NCBI GenBank assembly: GCA_029987395.1
Contig: DALTVX010000034.1
Coordinates: 1 to 25,561, forward strand
Reading direction: 5' to 3'
Origin: Methanocorpusculum sp.
GTDB lineage: Archaea; Halobacteriota; Methanomicrobia; Methanomicrobiales; Methanocorpusculaceae
Length of the DNA stretch: 25,561 nt
In this document: positions 14,359 through 21,896 of the stretch, one piece after another
Layout of the letters: each line of letters opens with the position of its first letter
Numbering within the stretch: position 1 is the first letter of the stretch
The notes under the pieces: model-generated
Seen by the model: the letters and a program-made list of their open reading frames with translations, nothing else
The model's database searches: none
Told to the model about the DNA's origin: nothing
Made by a program: the position numbers and the translations under genes

Positions 14359-15359
14359 AGTGGAGTCACCTCAACGATCATCCCGTCGTTTGGATATCGT
14401 TCGATGATCTTCCTCTCACCGCCAAACTTGCGGGGGATCTTTCTCATCTGCTGCCAGTCGAGTTCGATCGTCCCGTCATCCATCTCCTCATAATAACTTC
14501 CGGCGCGAAGACAGGGAAGAATCATATCAAGATCGTCTTTTGGTTCCATAGAGCCGTACATGACGGTGCCGTCGTCAGTGATCATATCAAACGGCCGTGC
14601 AGAGTTCATGGCAATACGTTTCAGTCGTTCTCGGAGCTGGACCGAATCTTTGAATGTGGATGTGCAGTAATGGACCTTTGGATGACCATTGATCTCGCCT
14701 GCCCATTTCGTCGAGCCTTTGATCGCATTACAGAGCGGATTTTCCGTCTCAAGTTTTCTTGCACGCATATTATCAGCGCAGGCGTCACCCCACTCAAGTT
14801 GGTTGACGTTGAAAAAATCAACCGAGTCAAGAAGGGGGAAGAAGTATCGAAGACCCTGCAAAGAGGGGACCTCAAACCCGACCGAAAATCCGAGTCGTTT
14901 TGCATCCGCGACCGACTTGACGTACGGCGAGTCCAGAATATCTTTCCAGGTCTCGTGAGGCGGATGCATTCTGATCTCATCTACACAACCCTGAAGTGCT
15001 GCAAGGTCCTCCAAAGTCGGAGCTTGACCGGTGTAAAGGTGGATGTGGTGATCCTTTCCGAAATGATTTTTGAGAGCAGAGCAGAACTCCACGACCCGTT
15101 CGATCTCCAGAAGAGGTTCCCCTCCCGTGACGCCGGTCCCAAGAGCACTCATCATCTCTCCTTCGTCAATCGCCTCTTCGGGTGTGGTGACTTTATGATC
15201 GTTCGCATAGATCACATCAAGGTTTTTTCTCTCCTCGGAAAGAGGGCAGTACCAGCAGTCCCGATCACACCTTCCGGTGATGAAAAGGACCAGCTTTGCT
15301 CCGATGTAGCAAAGTTTGCACCCATCAGAGAGGTTTTTTGGCAGTTTATCCTTCGCCAT
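14355..15359 (-). CDS. Radical SAM protein of unknown function
   Basis: A 334-residue radical SAM protein. The cluster motif is CDRDCWYC (Cys31, Cys35, Cys38), preceded by another Cys pair (Cys14, Cys17) in DGCKLCYIGAKLVLFITG. GVTGGEPLL holds the SAM-binding GGE motif; HIHLYTGQAP and EIRMHPPHE follow along the barrel. I do not recognise a characterised family. The gene lies between lysS (2-base gap) and the cis-prenyltransferase (overlapping GTGA), so translation of the three is probably coupled. A role in lipid or tRNA modification can be imagined from the neighbours, but nothing in the sequence proves it. It has no second cluster motif near the C-terminus. Confidence 0.85.
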   Translation of the reverse strand: MAKDKLPKNLSDGCKLCYIGAKLVLFITGRCDRDCWYCPLSEERKNLDVIYANDHKVTTPEEAIDEGEMMSALGTGVTGGEPLLEIERVVEFCSALKNHFGKDHHIHLYTGQAPTLEDLAALQGCVDEIRMHPPHETWKDILDSPYVKSVADAKRLGFSVGFEVPSLQGLRYFFPLLDSVDFFNVNQLEWGDACADNMRARKLETENPLCNAIKGSTKWAGEINGHPKVHYCTSTFKDSVQLRERLKRIAMNSARPFDMITDDGTVMYGSMEPKDDLDMILPCLRAGSYYEEMDDGTIELDWQQMRKIPRKFGGERKIIERYPNDGMIVEVTPL

Positions 15360-15361
15360 AA

Positions 15362-16879
15362 TTAAAACGACATCTCAAGAAGACGTTTCAGCGTCTCTTC
15401 ACGACCGAGTGCTTCTAGGAACCAGCCCAGACGCGGGCCTCTGTCAGCACCGAGGAAGGCATGGTATATGCCGGTGAAAACATCCTTTCCCGTAAGTCCG
15501 GCGGTTTCTGCCGCATCATACACTGCATTGTGCAGAACATCAGCTTTCCACTCGGCATCAATGACAAGCTTTGCATATGCTGCAACAGCCGCTTTGACCT
15601 CCTGTCTTTCATTTGCCGCAACCTCAGGCAGAGAATCAGCAACAGCAAATTTCGCATCGTCGGGAGCGTAGCGGTCCAGCCACATACGTGCACGATTTGC
15701 CTGATCGAGAACAACATCATTGTCGACGATCTCATAACCGCTGCGTTTGAGGATCTCGAAAACTGCGTCATCGGTTCGAGCGATCTGAACGACCGTCACC
15801 ATATGACGGAACGGGATCGATGTTTGAGGGGACGCGATCTTGGAGAGTTCATACTCGCGAGAATCTCCGGCAACGGCTGCTTTGTCACACTCGTCGATCA
15901 AACGAAGCAGGCCCATTCCCGGATCAAAGGTGATGGTCTTGTCAGGTTTGGTTTTTGCGATCAAGAATCGGAGAACCTCCGGCGGGACGATGTCAAGCAT
16001 ATCCCGGATCGTTAAGACGACGCCTTTGGAGGAGTGCATCTCGCCTTTTCCTTTGAGGCTGATCCATTCATACGTTACCGGTACCGGAGCATCGTAGCCG
16101 TAGATCTCTTTGGTGATGAACTTTCCAGTATCATACGATCCACCGGGCGATGCATGATCTTTGCCAAATGGTTCGACTGTCACGCCGTAGACGGACCAGC
16201 GCATAGGCCAGTCGACACGCCAGACAAGTTTTCCTTCGCCTTTCGAGTAGTCTGAGACGCCTTCGTGACCGCAGGAACATTTGTAGGTGACCGTGTGATT
16301 TTCGATATCGTGGGAGAGGATCGCTGCACGGGATATCGTACCGCATGATGGGCAGATCGGATAATAGGGTGTCCAGCCATCTTCGAGTTTGCGGCCTGAG
16401 ACACGTTCAAGGATCTCTTTGATCTCCTCTGCGTGGATCAGTGCATCTTTGATCTGCTCGGTGAACATACCGGAGCGGTAAGCTTCACTGGTTCGAATGA
16501 TCCGCGGATGGATGTCGAGCTCTTCAATCGCCGATAAGAATGGATCGAGGAAGTGCTCCGCGTAGCTTGTGTGTTTTCCGCACGGGCACGGAATGTCGCT
16601 CACAGGCCAGCCGACATACTTCTGATAGTCATCAGAGAGGAACGGATAGACCTTTCTCAGAGGATCGAAGTCGTCAGCAATATAGACAAGTTCTGCCTCG
16701 ACACCCTGTTTTAGAAGGGCTTTGTAGATCATGTCACCGGTCATGACCTCGCGCATATTTCCAAGATGGATCGGACCCGATGGAGTTATACCAGTTGCGA
16801 TCAGTTGTGGGGCATTGAATGGAACCTGAGCAGCCTTTGCATCAGCCCAATGGATCTTCTCACGTATTTTTTCTTCCAT
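15362..16879 (-). CDS. lysS: Lysyl-tRNA synthetase, class I
   Basis: A 505-residue class I LysRS, the form used by many archaea. GITPSGPIHLGN holds the HIGH-type motif (38-41), MHSSKG (about 281-286) is the KMSKS-type motif, and Cys pairs in CPCGKH and CPSCG...CSCG form zinc knuckles. It charges tRNA-Lys. The length is normal. The ATG at 16879 has AGGT about 9 bases upstream. It is the first gene of a three-gene run with the radical SAM protein and the cis-prenyltransferase subunit. Confidence 0.96.
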   Translation of the reverse strand: MEEKIREKIHWADAKAAQVPFNAPQLIATGITPSGPIHLGNMREVMTGDMIYKALLKQGVEAELVYIADDFDPLRKVYPFLSDDYQKYVGWPVSDIPCPCGKHTSYAEHFLDPFLSAIEELDIHPRIIRTSEAYRSGMFTEQIKDALIHAEEIKEILERVSGRKLEDGWTPYYPICPSCGTISRAAILSHDIENHTVTYKCSCGHEGVSDYSKGEGKLVWRVDWPMRWSVYGVTVEPFGKDHASPGGSYDTGKFITKEIYGYDAPVPVTYEWISLKGKGEMHSSKGVVLTIRDMLDIVPPEVLRFLIAKTKPDKTITFDPGMGLLRLIDECDKAAVAGDSREYELSKIASPQTSIPFRHMVTVVQIARTDDAVFEILKRSGYEIVDNDVVLDQANRARMWLDRYAPDDAKFAVADSLPEVAANERQEVKAAVAAYAKLVIDAEWKADVLHNAVYDAAETAGLTGKDVFTGIYHAFLGADRGPRLGWFLEALGREETLKRLLEMSF

Positions 16880-16984
16880 GTATTGTTACCTGCTATAGAT
16901 GTGTCTGTAAGTATGTGCTTTCAAATCTGATAATACCTGATGTCTAAGCGACAGACCGCAGTTCATTATTACAAACAGGCAATG

Positions 16985-16998
16985 AAAAAAATAAAAAA
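16985..16998 (-). terminator. Oligo-T terminator after the DUF4013 gene
   Basis: The minus strand carries T6, A, T7 starting 7 bases after the stop codon at 17006. Confidence 0.6.
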
Positions 16999-17005
16999 GG
17001 AGAAG

Positions 17006-17821
17006 TTATTCAGTCACTTTTGGCAAAGCTGAATCATAGAGGTTTGCAAAGAACCGTGAGGTGACGATCATGATGAACGGCAATGCCACAACGAGGAGAA
17101 TGCTACCGGCTATTGGGATGCAAAGAAGGATCAGTTCAACAACACCCACTAAGAGGCTGAGAAGGATCATGTATCCAAGATATCTCAGCCATCCGATATT
17201 AGCGATAAGGCTGAAAAGTTCCTTAAAGTTGAATGCAGCGCCGAAATTTCCTTCCTTTGCGAATTTAACAACTGCCATCATCCCGACCATCATGGAGATG
17301 ACCATAATGATAATGGGGATGATGATACCAACGATTATGAGATATGCCATGTTTTCCATGGGACCAAACATGACAAGAATGGAAATGATCGTATAGGGGA
17401 TCATGTAGATGAAGAGGATGAGCATTCCAAGAAGACCCTCGACAAACATCTTACCCCAGTTGTTCAATGCAAGCTCTCCACCGCGGAAGACACGTATCGT
17501 AACACCGTAAATAAAGATCCCGGTGATAATGGTCACAATGGTTCCGAGAATGGAAAAGACGACCGATACCCCTGCAAGTATGCCCAGAGCTGGATCGTCC
17601 ATCATCGGCCCAGTCATCATGGCAGGATCGATCATCGATGAAATTTCAGGAGTCAACACTGCGACCAGTGTTGTCAGCATGAAGATCGTTCCGAAGATAA
17701 GCAGAACAGTTCCGGCAAACATCACTGCGTACAGGAAAATCAAAACAAACCAACTGCCAAAGGATTTGAATGCATGATTTGCATACTCCATGGAGTTCTG
17801 GATGTTTTCGCTAAAACTCAT
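17006..17821 (-). CDS. DUF4013 integral membrane protein
   Basis: A membrane protein of 271 residues (273 if read from the ATG at 17827). It has about six long hydrophobic segments and the family patterns VKFAKEGNFGAAFNFKELFSLI and, at the end, RFFANLYDSA, which mark DUF4013, a family widespread in methanogens. Function is unknown. Met is very frequent in the segments. A TATA box at 17855-17860 sits about 30 bases before the two possible ATG codons, and there is no Shine-Dalgarno, so it is read as its own near-leaderless unit; either start is possible. Confidence 0.85.
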   Translation of the reverse strand: MSFSENIQNSMEYANHAFKSFGSWFVLIFLYAVMFAGTVLLIFGTIFMLTTLVAVLTPEISSMIDPAMMTGPMMDDPALGILAGVSVVFSILGTIVTIITGIFIYGVTIRVFRGGELALNNWGKMFVEGLLGMLILFIYMIPYTIISILVMFGPMENMAYLIIVGIIIPIIIMVISMMVGMMAVVKFAKEGNFGAAFNFKELFSLIANIGWLRYLGYMILLSLLVGVVELILLCIPIAGSILLVVALPFIMIVTSRFFANLYDSALPKVTE

Positions 17822-17854
17822 TACCATAATAGTACACTATCCGTTTCCAGAACT

Positions 17855-17860
17855 ATATAT
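17855..17860 (-). promoter_or_regulatory. TATA box for the DUF4013 gene
   Basis: Minus-strand CATATATAG, centred about 30 bases before the ATG at 17827. It lies between the stop of the pentapeptide-repeat gene and this start. Confidence 0.6.
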
Positions 17861-17876
17861 GATTTCGCTGATTTGT

Positions 17877-18584
17877 TTAAAAGAGGGTGTTGAACTTCTT
17901 TGTTCCGGCAAGATTTGCGCTGCCCAGCTCAGCAAATCGAAGATCAGCGCCTGTAAGATCGGATTTCCACAGATCAGCGCCCTCCAAGTGCGCATGAGTT
18001 AGGTCAGCCCCTGTAAAATTAACATTTCGAAGATCAGATCCTTCCAAGTGAGCGTACGAGAGATTCACGCCAGAAAGATCCAGCCCCATAAATGATGCCT
18101 CCTCCAGATATGCCCCATAAACCCGTGTGTCACTTGGTTTCTTGGATATCTCATCCGCATACCACTCATTCCAGACAGAGACCCCGGATCTCAAAAGGGC
18201 AACCTGGTCAGGATCACATTTGATTTTTCCGGCCGCGTCGTACACAGCAGCATCGGGATTTGCGCCGTCGAGAAGAGCTCGGGAAAGATAGGCGCGCCAG
18301 AGATTTGCGCCGGAAAGATCGGCGTTGGAGAGGTCAGCGGATTTAAGATATGAATAGGAGAGGTCAGCATTCTTCAGATTAGCAAACCTAAGATCAGCCC
18401 CTTCTAAAAACCAGTATGCAAAATCTCCTCCTTGAAGATGGGCGCCGTACGCATCGCTACTTCTCAGAAACATCGTCTCTTTGAGATGAGCGGCATACCA
18501 TTCATTCCAAGTCTTGAAATCCTCAGCTTTAGAACAGCTTTGGAGAAGAGCATATTGTTTTGCATCAAATTTTGATTTCTTCAT
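17877..18584 (-). CDS. Pentapeptide-repeat protein with duplicated WNEWYA module
   Basis: A 235-residue protein with two blocks of A(D/N)LxX pentapeptides, about 47-115 and 156-228, predicted to form right-handed quadrilateral beta-helices. Before each block stands a short helical module: ALLQS...WNEWYA (12-31) and ALLRSGVSVWNEWYA (129-143), so the gene arose by internal duplication. There is no signal peptide or membrane helix, so the protein is probably cytoplasmic. Known pentapeptide proteins act as scaffolds or DNA mimics, but no specific role can be assigned. The ATG overlaps the end of the permease gene by 20 bases, with GGAA upstream, indicating an operon. Confidence 0.9.
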   Translation of the reverse strand: MKKSKFDAKQYALLQSCSKAEDFKTWNEWYAAHLKETMFLRSSDAYGAHLQGGDFAYWFLEGADLRFANLKNADLSYSYLKSADLSNADLSGANLWRAYLSRALLDGANPDAAVYDAAGKIKCDPDQVALLRSGVSVWNEWYADEISKKPSDTRVYGAYLEEASFMGLDLSGVNLSYAHLEGSDLRNVNFTGADLTHAHLEGADLWKSDLTGADLRFAELGSANLAGTKKFNTLF

Positions 18585-19605
18585 TCACGAGTTCCTTTTC
18601 TTTTTTCTTTCGACCCTCTTTGATGAATATCTCATACGCAGTTATCCCAAGGATCAGGAGGACCGGACCAAGAATGAATCCGAGAAGACCCATTGCCATA
18701 GCTCCGCCAAAGAACCCGACGAACATCAGCATAGGTCGGATCTTCACCCTTTGTCCGGTGAGTTTTGGGCGAATGATCAGATCGGTCAGGACACAGGTCA
18801 GGAAGTACCCGACGGTTGCGATCAAAATAACTCCCCGGATATCTCCTAGACACAAGGCATAGATCCCAACAAAGATGATCACCAGCAATGGACCAAGAAC
18901 AGGAATAAGGGCAAACAACGCACACATCGTGGAGAAGAACAGTTCGTGACCGTATCCCAGCAGTAAGAAAAACGCATACGCTAAAAAGAAGGTGAGGATG
19001 GCGATGAAAACATGAACTATGTATATAGAAAAGAGGATGTCCTTCGTCTTTTTTGCCATCAATGCAACATTCTCCGCTGATCCTGCCGGAATGATACTAT
19101 TGATATCAGCCCACACTTTATCTCCAAAGATGATCGAAAGATAGACCAGAGCATAGAACAAGATCACATCGATGATGACGGCGGGGATCATCTGTGCGGC
19201 ACTCAGTGCAAAACTGGGAAACAGCGTAAAAAGAATATTTTTGATCTCCTCGATGATCTTGGTGGAAAACGCGCTGCCGTCGGTTAGATTGAGCATATTT
19301 GTTACAGTGTTGATTATCGTCTGGAACAGAGACATGAAATACTCAAAATCAGAGCTTACGACCACAATTATCACTACACAGATACCTATGATGACCGTAA
19401 GAACAAGCGTCGTTAGTATCCCTGCAGAGACGGGTGCCGGGATCTTTCGGATCATCTTTCGGTGCAGCGGCAGGGTCACCACTGCAATTGAGAGTGCAAG
19501 GATCGCAAGAAAAATATAATTCCACGATACGGCAAGAATCGCGAGGAAGATCAGTGCAACAAGTATCAGGCTGAAATGGTCCCTTGCATACTGTGGATAA
19601 TTCAT
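18565..19605 (-). CDS. AI-2E family (PerM-type) membrane permease
   Basis: A 346-residue membrane protein with paired hydrophobic segments at the start (about 12-30 and 33-45), a central amphipathic region and four to five C-terminal helices. The patterns GHELFFSTMCALFALIPVLG and TDLIIRPKLTGQRVKIRP match the AI-2E transporter (UPF0118) family. Members export small molecules or act as Na+/H+ antiporters; in archaea the substrate is unknown. The C-terminus is very Lys/Glu-rich. It is followed, with a 20-base overlap, by the pentapeptide-repeat gene. Confidence 0.9.
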   Translation of the reverse strand: MNYPQYARDHFSLILVALIFLAILAVSWNYIFLAILALSIAVVTLPLHRKMIRKIPAPVSAGILTTLVLTVIIGICVVIIVVVSSDFEYFMSLFQTIINTVTNMLNLTDGSAFSTKIIEEIKNILFTLFPSFALSAAQMIPAVIIDVILFYALVYLSIIFGDKVWADINSIIPAGSAENVALMAKKTKDILFSIYIVHVFIAILTFFLAYAFFLLLGYGHELFFSTMCALFALIPVLGPLLVIIFVGIYALCLGDIRGVILIATVGYFLTCVLTDLIIRPKLTGQRVKIRPMLMFVGFFGGAMAMGLLGFILGPVLLILGITAYEIFIKEGRKKKEKELVNEEIKI

Positions 19606-19647
19606 TATAAGATTAGAGGCGGCAAAGGATAATAAATTCTGGGTTAT

Positions 19648-19673
19648 AAAAAAAAGAAGTAAACCTTGGTTTA
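19648..19673 (-). terminator. Hairpin plus T8 after the rubrerythrin gene
   Basis: TAAACC and GGTTTA form a tight palindrome at 19660-19673 that includes the stop codon, followed on the minus strand by CTTC and eight T (19648-19655). Confidence 0.6.
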
Positions 19674-20171
19674 CTCAACTACTTTGAATGAAGCCCCGGG
19701 AATACCGCAGATAGGGCAGAGCTCAGAGGTCTTGTTGAGTTCAACGTTCCCGCAGACCGGACAGAGGTAAATGGTTTTTACGTCGAAGTCTTTTCCTGCT
19801 TTAACTGCCTCTAATGCCTTCCTATAGAGTTCGGCGTGCATCGCTTCGGCTCTCATTGCGTGGGTGAACGTGATAACTGCATCCTGTCTGTCTTCTTTTT
19901 CTGCGATGGCGACAAACTTTGGATACATTTCATTGGTCTCATGGAGTTCGCCTTCACGACCTGCCTCAAGGTTTGTGACTGTGCTGCCGATATACCCGCC
20001 AATACGGAGAAGACGGCGTGCGTGGATCTCCTCAGCTGCAGAGGTGGCACGGAAGAGTTTTGCTACATGGTCATATCCTTCATCGGCGGCGGCGTCAGCG
20101 TAGGATTTATACATACGGTTTGCCTGGGATTCCCCGGAAAAAGCCGCAAAAATACAGTCTTGAGTGTTCAT
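19671..20171 (-). CDS. Rubrerythrin
   Basis: A 166-residue rubrerythrin that detoxifies hydrogen peroxide in anaerobes. The diiron site ligands are visible: Glu14 in SGESQA, Glu47-x-x-His50 in EEIHARR, and Glu109-x-x-His112 in EAMHAEL. The C-terminal rubredoxin-like domain has CPVCG (137-141) and CPICG (152-156) for the single Fe. Length and order are standard. No Shine-Dalgarno is seen; a TTTATGTT box about 30 bases before the ATG suggests a near-leaderless transcript. It diverges from radC. Confidence 0.96.
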   Translation of the reverse strand: MNTQDCIFAAFSGESQANRMYKSYADAAADEGYDHVAKLFRATSAAEEIHARRLLRIGGYIGSTVTNLEAGREGELHETNEMYPKFVAIAEKEDRQDAVITFTHAMRAEAMHAELYRKALEAVKAGKDFDVKTIYLCPVCGNVELNKTSELCPICGIPGASFKVVE

Positions 20172-20240
20172 ACTTAATTATTGCCCTGAGGGGAACATAA
20201 ACATTTGGAAGAGGAACATTTATGCGAAACATCTATGTAC

Positions 20241-20258
20241 TCTCTTTTCCAAAAGAGA
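20241..20258. promoter_or_regulatory. Perfect inverted repeat before radC
   Basis: TCTCTTTT and AAAAGAGA separated by CC, ending 7 bases before the radC ATG. It could be an operator or a leader hairpin hiding the start. The whole region (20172-20265) is a divergent promoter area with rubrerythrin. Confidence 0.35.
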
Positions 20259-20265
20259 ACTACCT

Positions 20266-20922
20266 ATGAGTCTAAAGAATACTGCAGACATTGACAAACC
20301 CCGGGAAAAACTGATATCAAAAGGCCCGGGTAGTCTGGAACTGGATGAACTGATCGCAGCAATAATCGGGAGGGGGATCCCGGGGTGTGATGCAGTCCAG
20401 ATAGGTAAAAAGGTAGCAAAAATTCTGATGGTCAGGACCTACGAAACGGAGATCCACGATCTCTGTGAGGTGAACGGCATGGGCGAAGCAAAAGCGTGTC
20501 AAATATTAGCGGCTCTCGAACTTGCCCGGAGATTTCCACCTCCGGCAAATCGATTTGCAGTGATTCGGAAAGCCGAAGAGGTGTTGCCATTTGTTCACCA
20601 ATATAGATATGACACTCAGGAAAATGTGATCTCAGTGACGTTATCCGGGGCGCATGAGGTATTAAAGGTCAGATTGATCACAAAAGGGCTGCTGAATGAA
20701 TCACAGATCCACCCGCGGGAGGTGTTCGCCGGAGCAATAGAGGATCGAGCAGCTGCAATGATACTTATCCACAACCACCCGTCCGGTAATCTTCAGCCAA
20801 GCCGGCAGGACCTGAAGATCACGAAGGATATGCAGGCAGCCGGGGAGCTTCTCGGGATCAAACTGCTGGACCATCTGATCATCGGGCCAAGAGACGGGTT
20901 TACGAGCATTCTGGGCGAATGA
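20266..20922 (+). CDS. radC: RadC-family JAMM-domain protein
   Basis: A 218-residue RadC protein. After an N-terminal part with a helix-hairpin-helix (CEVNGMGEAKACQILAALEL, 67-86), the JAMM/MPN metal motif reads IHNHPSGNLQPSRQD (His169, His171, Asp182, with the upstream Glu in the beta-strand). RadC was once linked to DNA repair, but its true role is unsettled; the metal site implies a hydrolase. I place the start at the ATG 20266 because an upstream in-frame GTG at 20164 lies inside the rubrerythrin gene. It runs on its own and converges with the thymidylate synthase gene 8 bases after its stop. Confidence 0.93.
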   Translation: MSLKNTADIDKPREKLISKGPGSLELDELIAAIIGRGIPGCDAVQIGKKVAKILMVRTYETEIHDLCEVNGMGEAKACQILAALELARRFPPPANRFAVIRKAEEVLPFVHQYRYDTQENVISVTLSGAHEVLKVRLITKGLLNESQIHPREVFAGAIEDRAAAMILIHNHPSGNLQPSRQDLKITKDMQAAGELLGIKLLDHLIIGPRDGFTSILGE

Positions 20923-20930
20923 TCGTTTAA

Positions 20931-21650
20931 TTATCGTTTTGCTTTCTCGCATGCACCGCAGACACGGCAAACCTCGATGCATGGCGTGAATTCCGCACCT
21001 TTCTTGCAGAACGGCGGAATGTCTGCCGCATCCCTCTTATAATATACATGAGGTACGAGAGAGATGTGCGTGTAGGTGCCAATTGGAACGCCGATTTTTT
21101 CTGCGATAAATTCCTGAAGTTTTGCCAGAGCATACATGTTCGATCCGGCGGCCGAGAGCATATCATTACTTCGGAAAACGATCTTCATATTCAGTTTGCC
21201 GTTTCTGATCACACACTGGACAAGCTGAAGACAGGGACAGTCCGCAAGTTTTGCATCGACCGGAGGACACCACGTCACGGCCACAGCGCGACGAGATACG
21301 GGGCTTTCACGCAGTTTATCGATGATGTACTGGATCTGATCCTGATGGATCTCACCATTTAACGAGAGGCCGCAACCCCAATCAAAGAGTCGTCCATGAT
21401 AGTCATATTCAAACACTGAATCAGAACCGCAGATAAGATTTTTTGCATATTCTTGAAGAAACGCTTCTCTGAATCTGGAACATGGGGAGACCATCGGCGA
21501 ATCAAGCGGCGCATCCACAAAAAGACAGACCTCATCGGTTTCTACGGTCTCCTCCCCATTCTCGGTCGTCAAAAGCGTACCCTTCTCAAGAATATAGCGG
21601 ATAATAAGTTCATGAGCACGTGCAAGGTTTGGCGCACGAATTAGTTTCAT
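20931..21650 (-). CDS. thyA: Archaeal-type thymidylate synthase with Cys-rich tail
   Basis: A 239-residue protein of the methanogen thymidylate synthase family. The nucleophile Cys140 lies in DCPCLQL, and the nucleotide-binding FRSND (159-163) and GSNMYALAKLQEFIA follow, as in ThyA. It converts dUMP to dTMP; the carbon donor in methanogens is probably methylene-tetrahydromethanopterin. Spacing and length are shorter than in bacterial ThyA. The tail is odd: Cys215, 224, 228, 231 and 234 form C-x8-C-x3-C-x2-C-x2-C, which could hold zinc or an iron-sulfur cluster. No strong Shine-Dalgarno is seen; an AAATATC box lies about 29 bases before the ATG. Confidence 0.88.
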   Translation of the reverse strand: MKLIRAPNLARAHELIIRYILEKGTLLTTENGEETVETDEVCLFVDAPLDSPMVSPCSRFREAFLQEYAKNLICGSDSVFEYDYHGRLFDWGCGLSLNGEIHQDQIQYIIDKLRESPVSRRAVAVTWCPPVDAKLADCPCLQLVQCVIRNGKLNMKIVFRSNDMLSAAGSNMYALAKLQEFIAEKIGVPIGTYTHISLVPHVYYKRDAADIPPFCKKGAEFTPCIEVCRVCGACEKAKR

Positions 21651-21703
21651 GTAATAGAATAGAACCTGAACATAGATATTTTTAGTTAATGATCATTGTA
21701 GTG

Positions 21704-21723
21704 AAAACAAAAAAACAAAAAAA
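21704..21723 (-). terminator. Oligo-T terminator after tRNA-Gln
   Basis: The minus strand shows T7, G, T7, G, T4, starting 4 bases beyond the tRNA 3' end. It separates the tRNA from thyA. Confidence 0.7.
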
Positions 21724-21727
21724 CAAG

Positions 21728-21800
21728 TAGCCCGTAGCAGATTCGAACTGCTGTCGGGAAATCCAGAGTCTCCCATGATTGACCACTACACTAACGGGCT
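21728..21800 (-). tRNA. tRNA-Gln, anticodon CUG
   Basis: The 73-base cloverleaf folds completely. The acceptor is AGCCCGT/ACGGGCT with A at the discriminator. The D arm has a weak 3-base stem. The anticodon stem is GGAGA/TTTCC with loop CTCTGGA, so the anticodon is CUG. The T arm is AGCAG/CTGCT with loop TTCGAAT. The A1-U72 pair is the archaeal tRNA-Gln mark read by GatDE after mischarging with Glu. CCA is not encoded and there is no intron. An AT-rich TTAATAATC about 30-35 bases upstream may be its TATA box. Confidence 0.95.
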
Positions 21801-21867
21801 AAATTACCTTAATGAATATGACATGACAGATTATTAAGATAGCGATTGGATTGTGACCAGATAGATA

Positions 21868-21873
21868 TTATAT
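21868..21873 (+). promoter_or_regulatory. TATA box for the DUF1614 gene
   Basis: TATTATATC, centred 26-27 bases before the GTG at 21897, the normal distance for a leaderless archaeal transcript. Confidence 0.6.
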
Positions 21874-21896
21874 CAGCCTTCACAAATAAAGTACCA

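Noticed and set aside
15461..16015. 184-residue plus-strand ORF opposite lysS
   Set aside because: It is antisense to a certain lysS gene and shows no recognisable domain.
21846..21896. TTG start for the DUF1614 gene
   Set aside because: It lies upstream of the TATA box and so outside the expected transcript.
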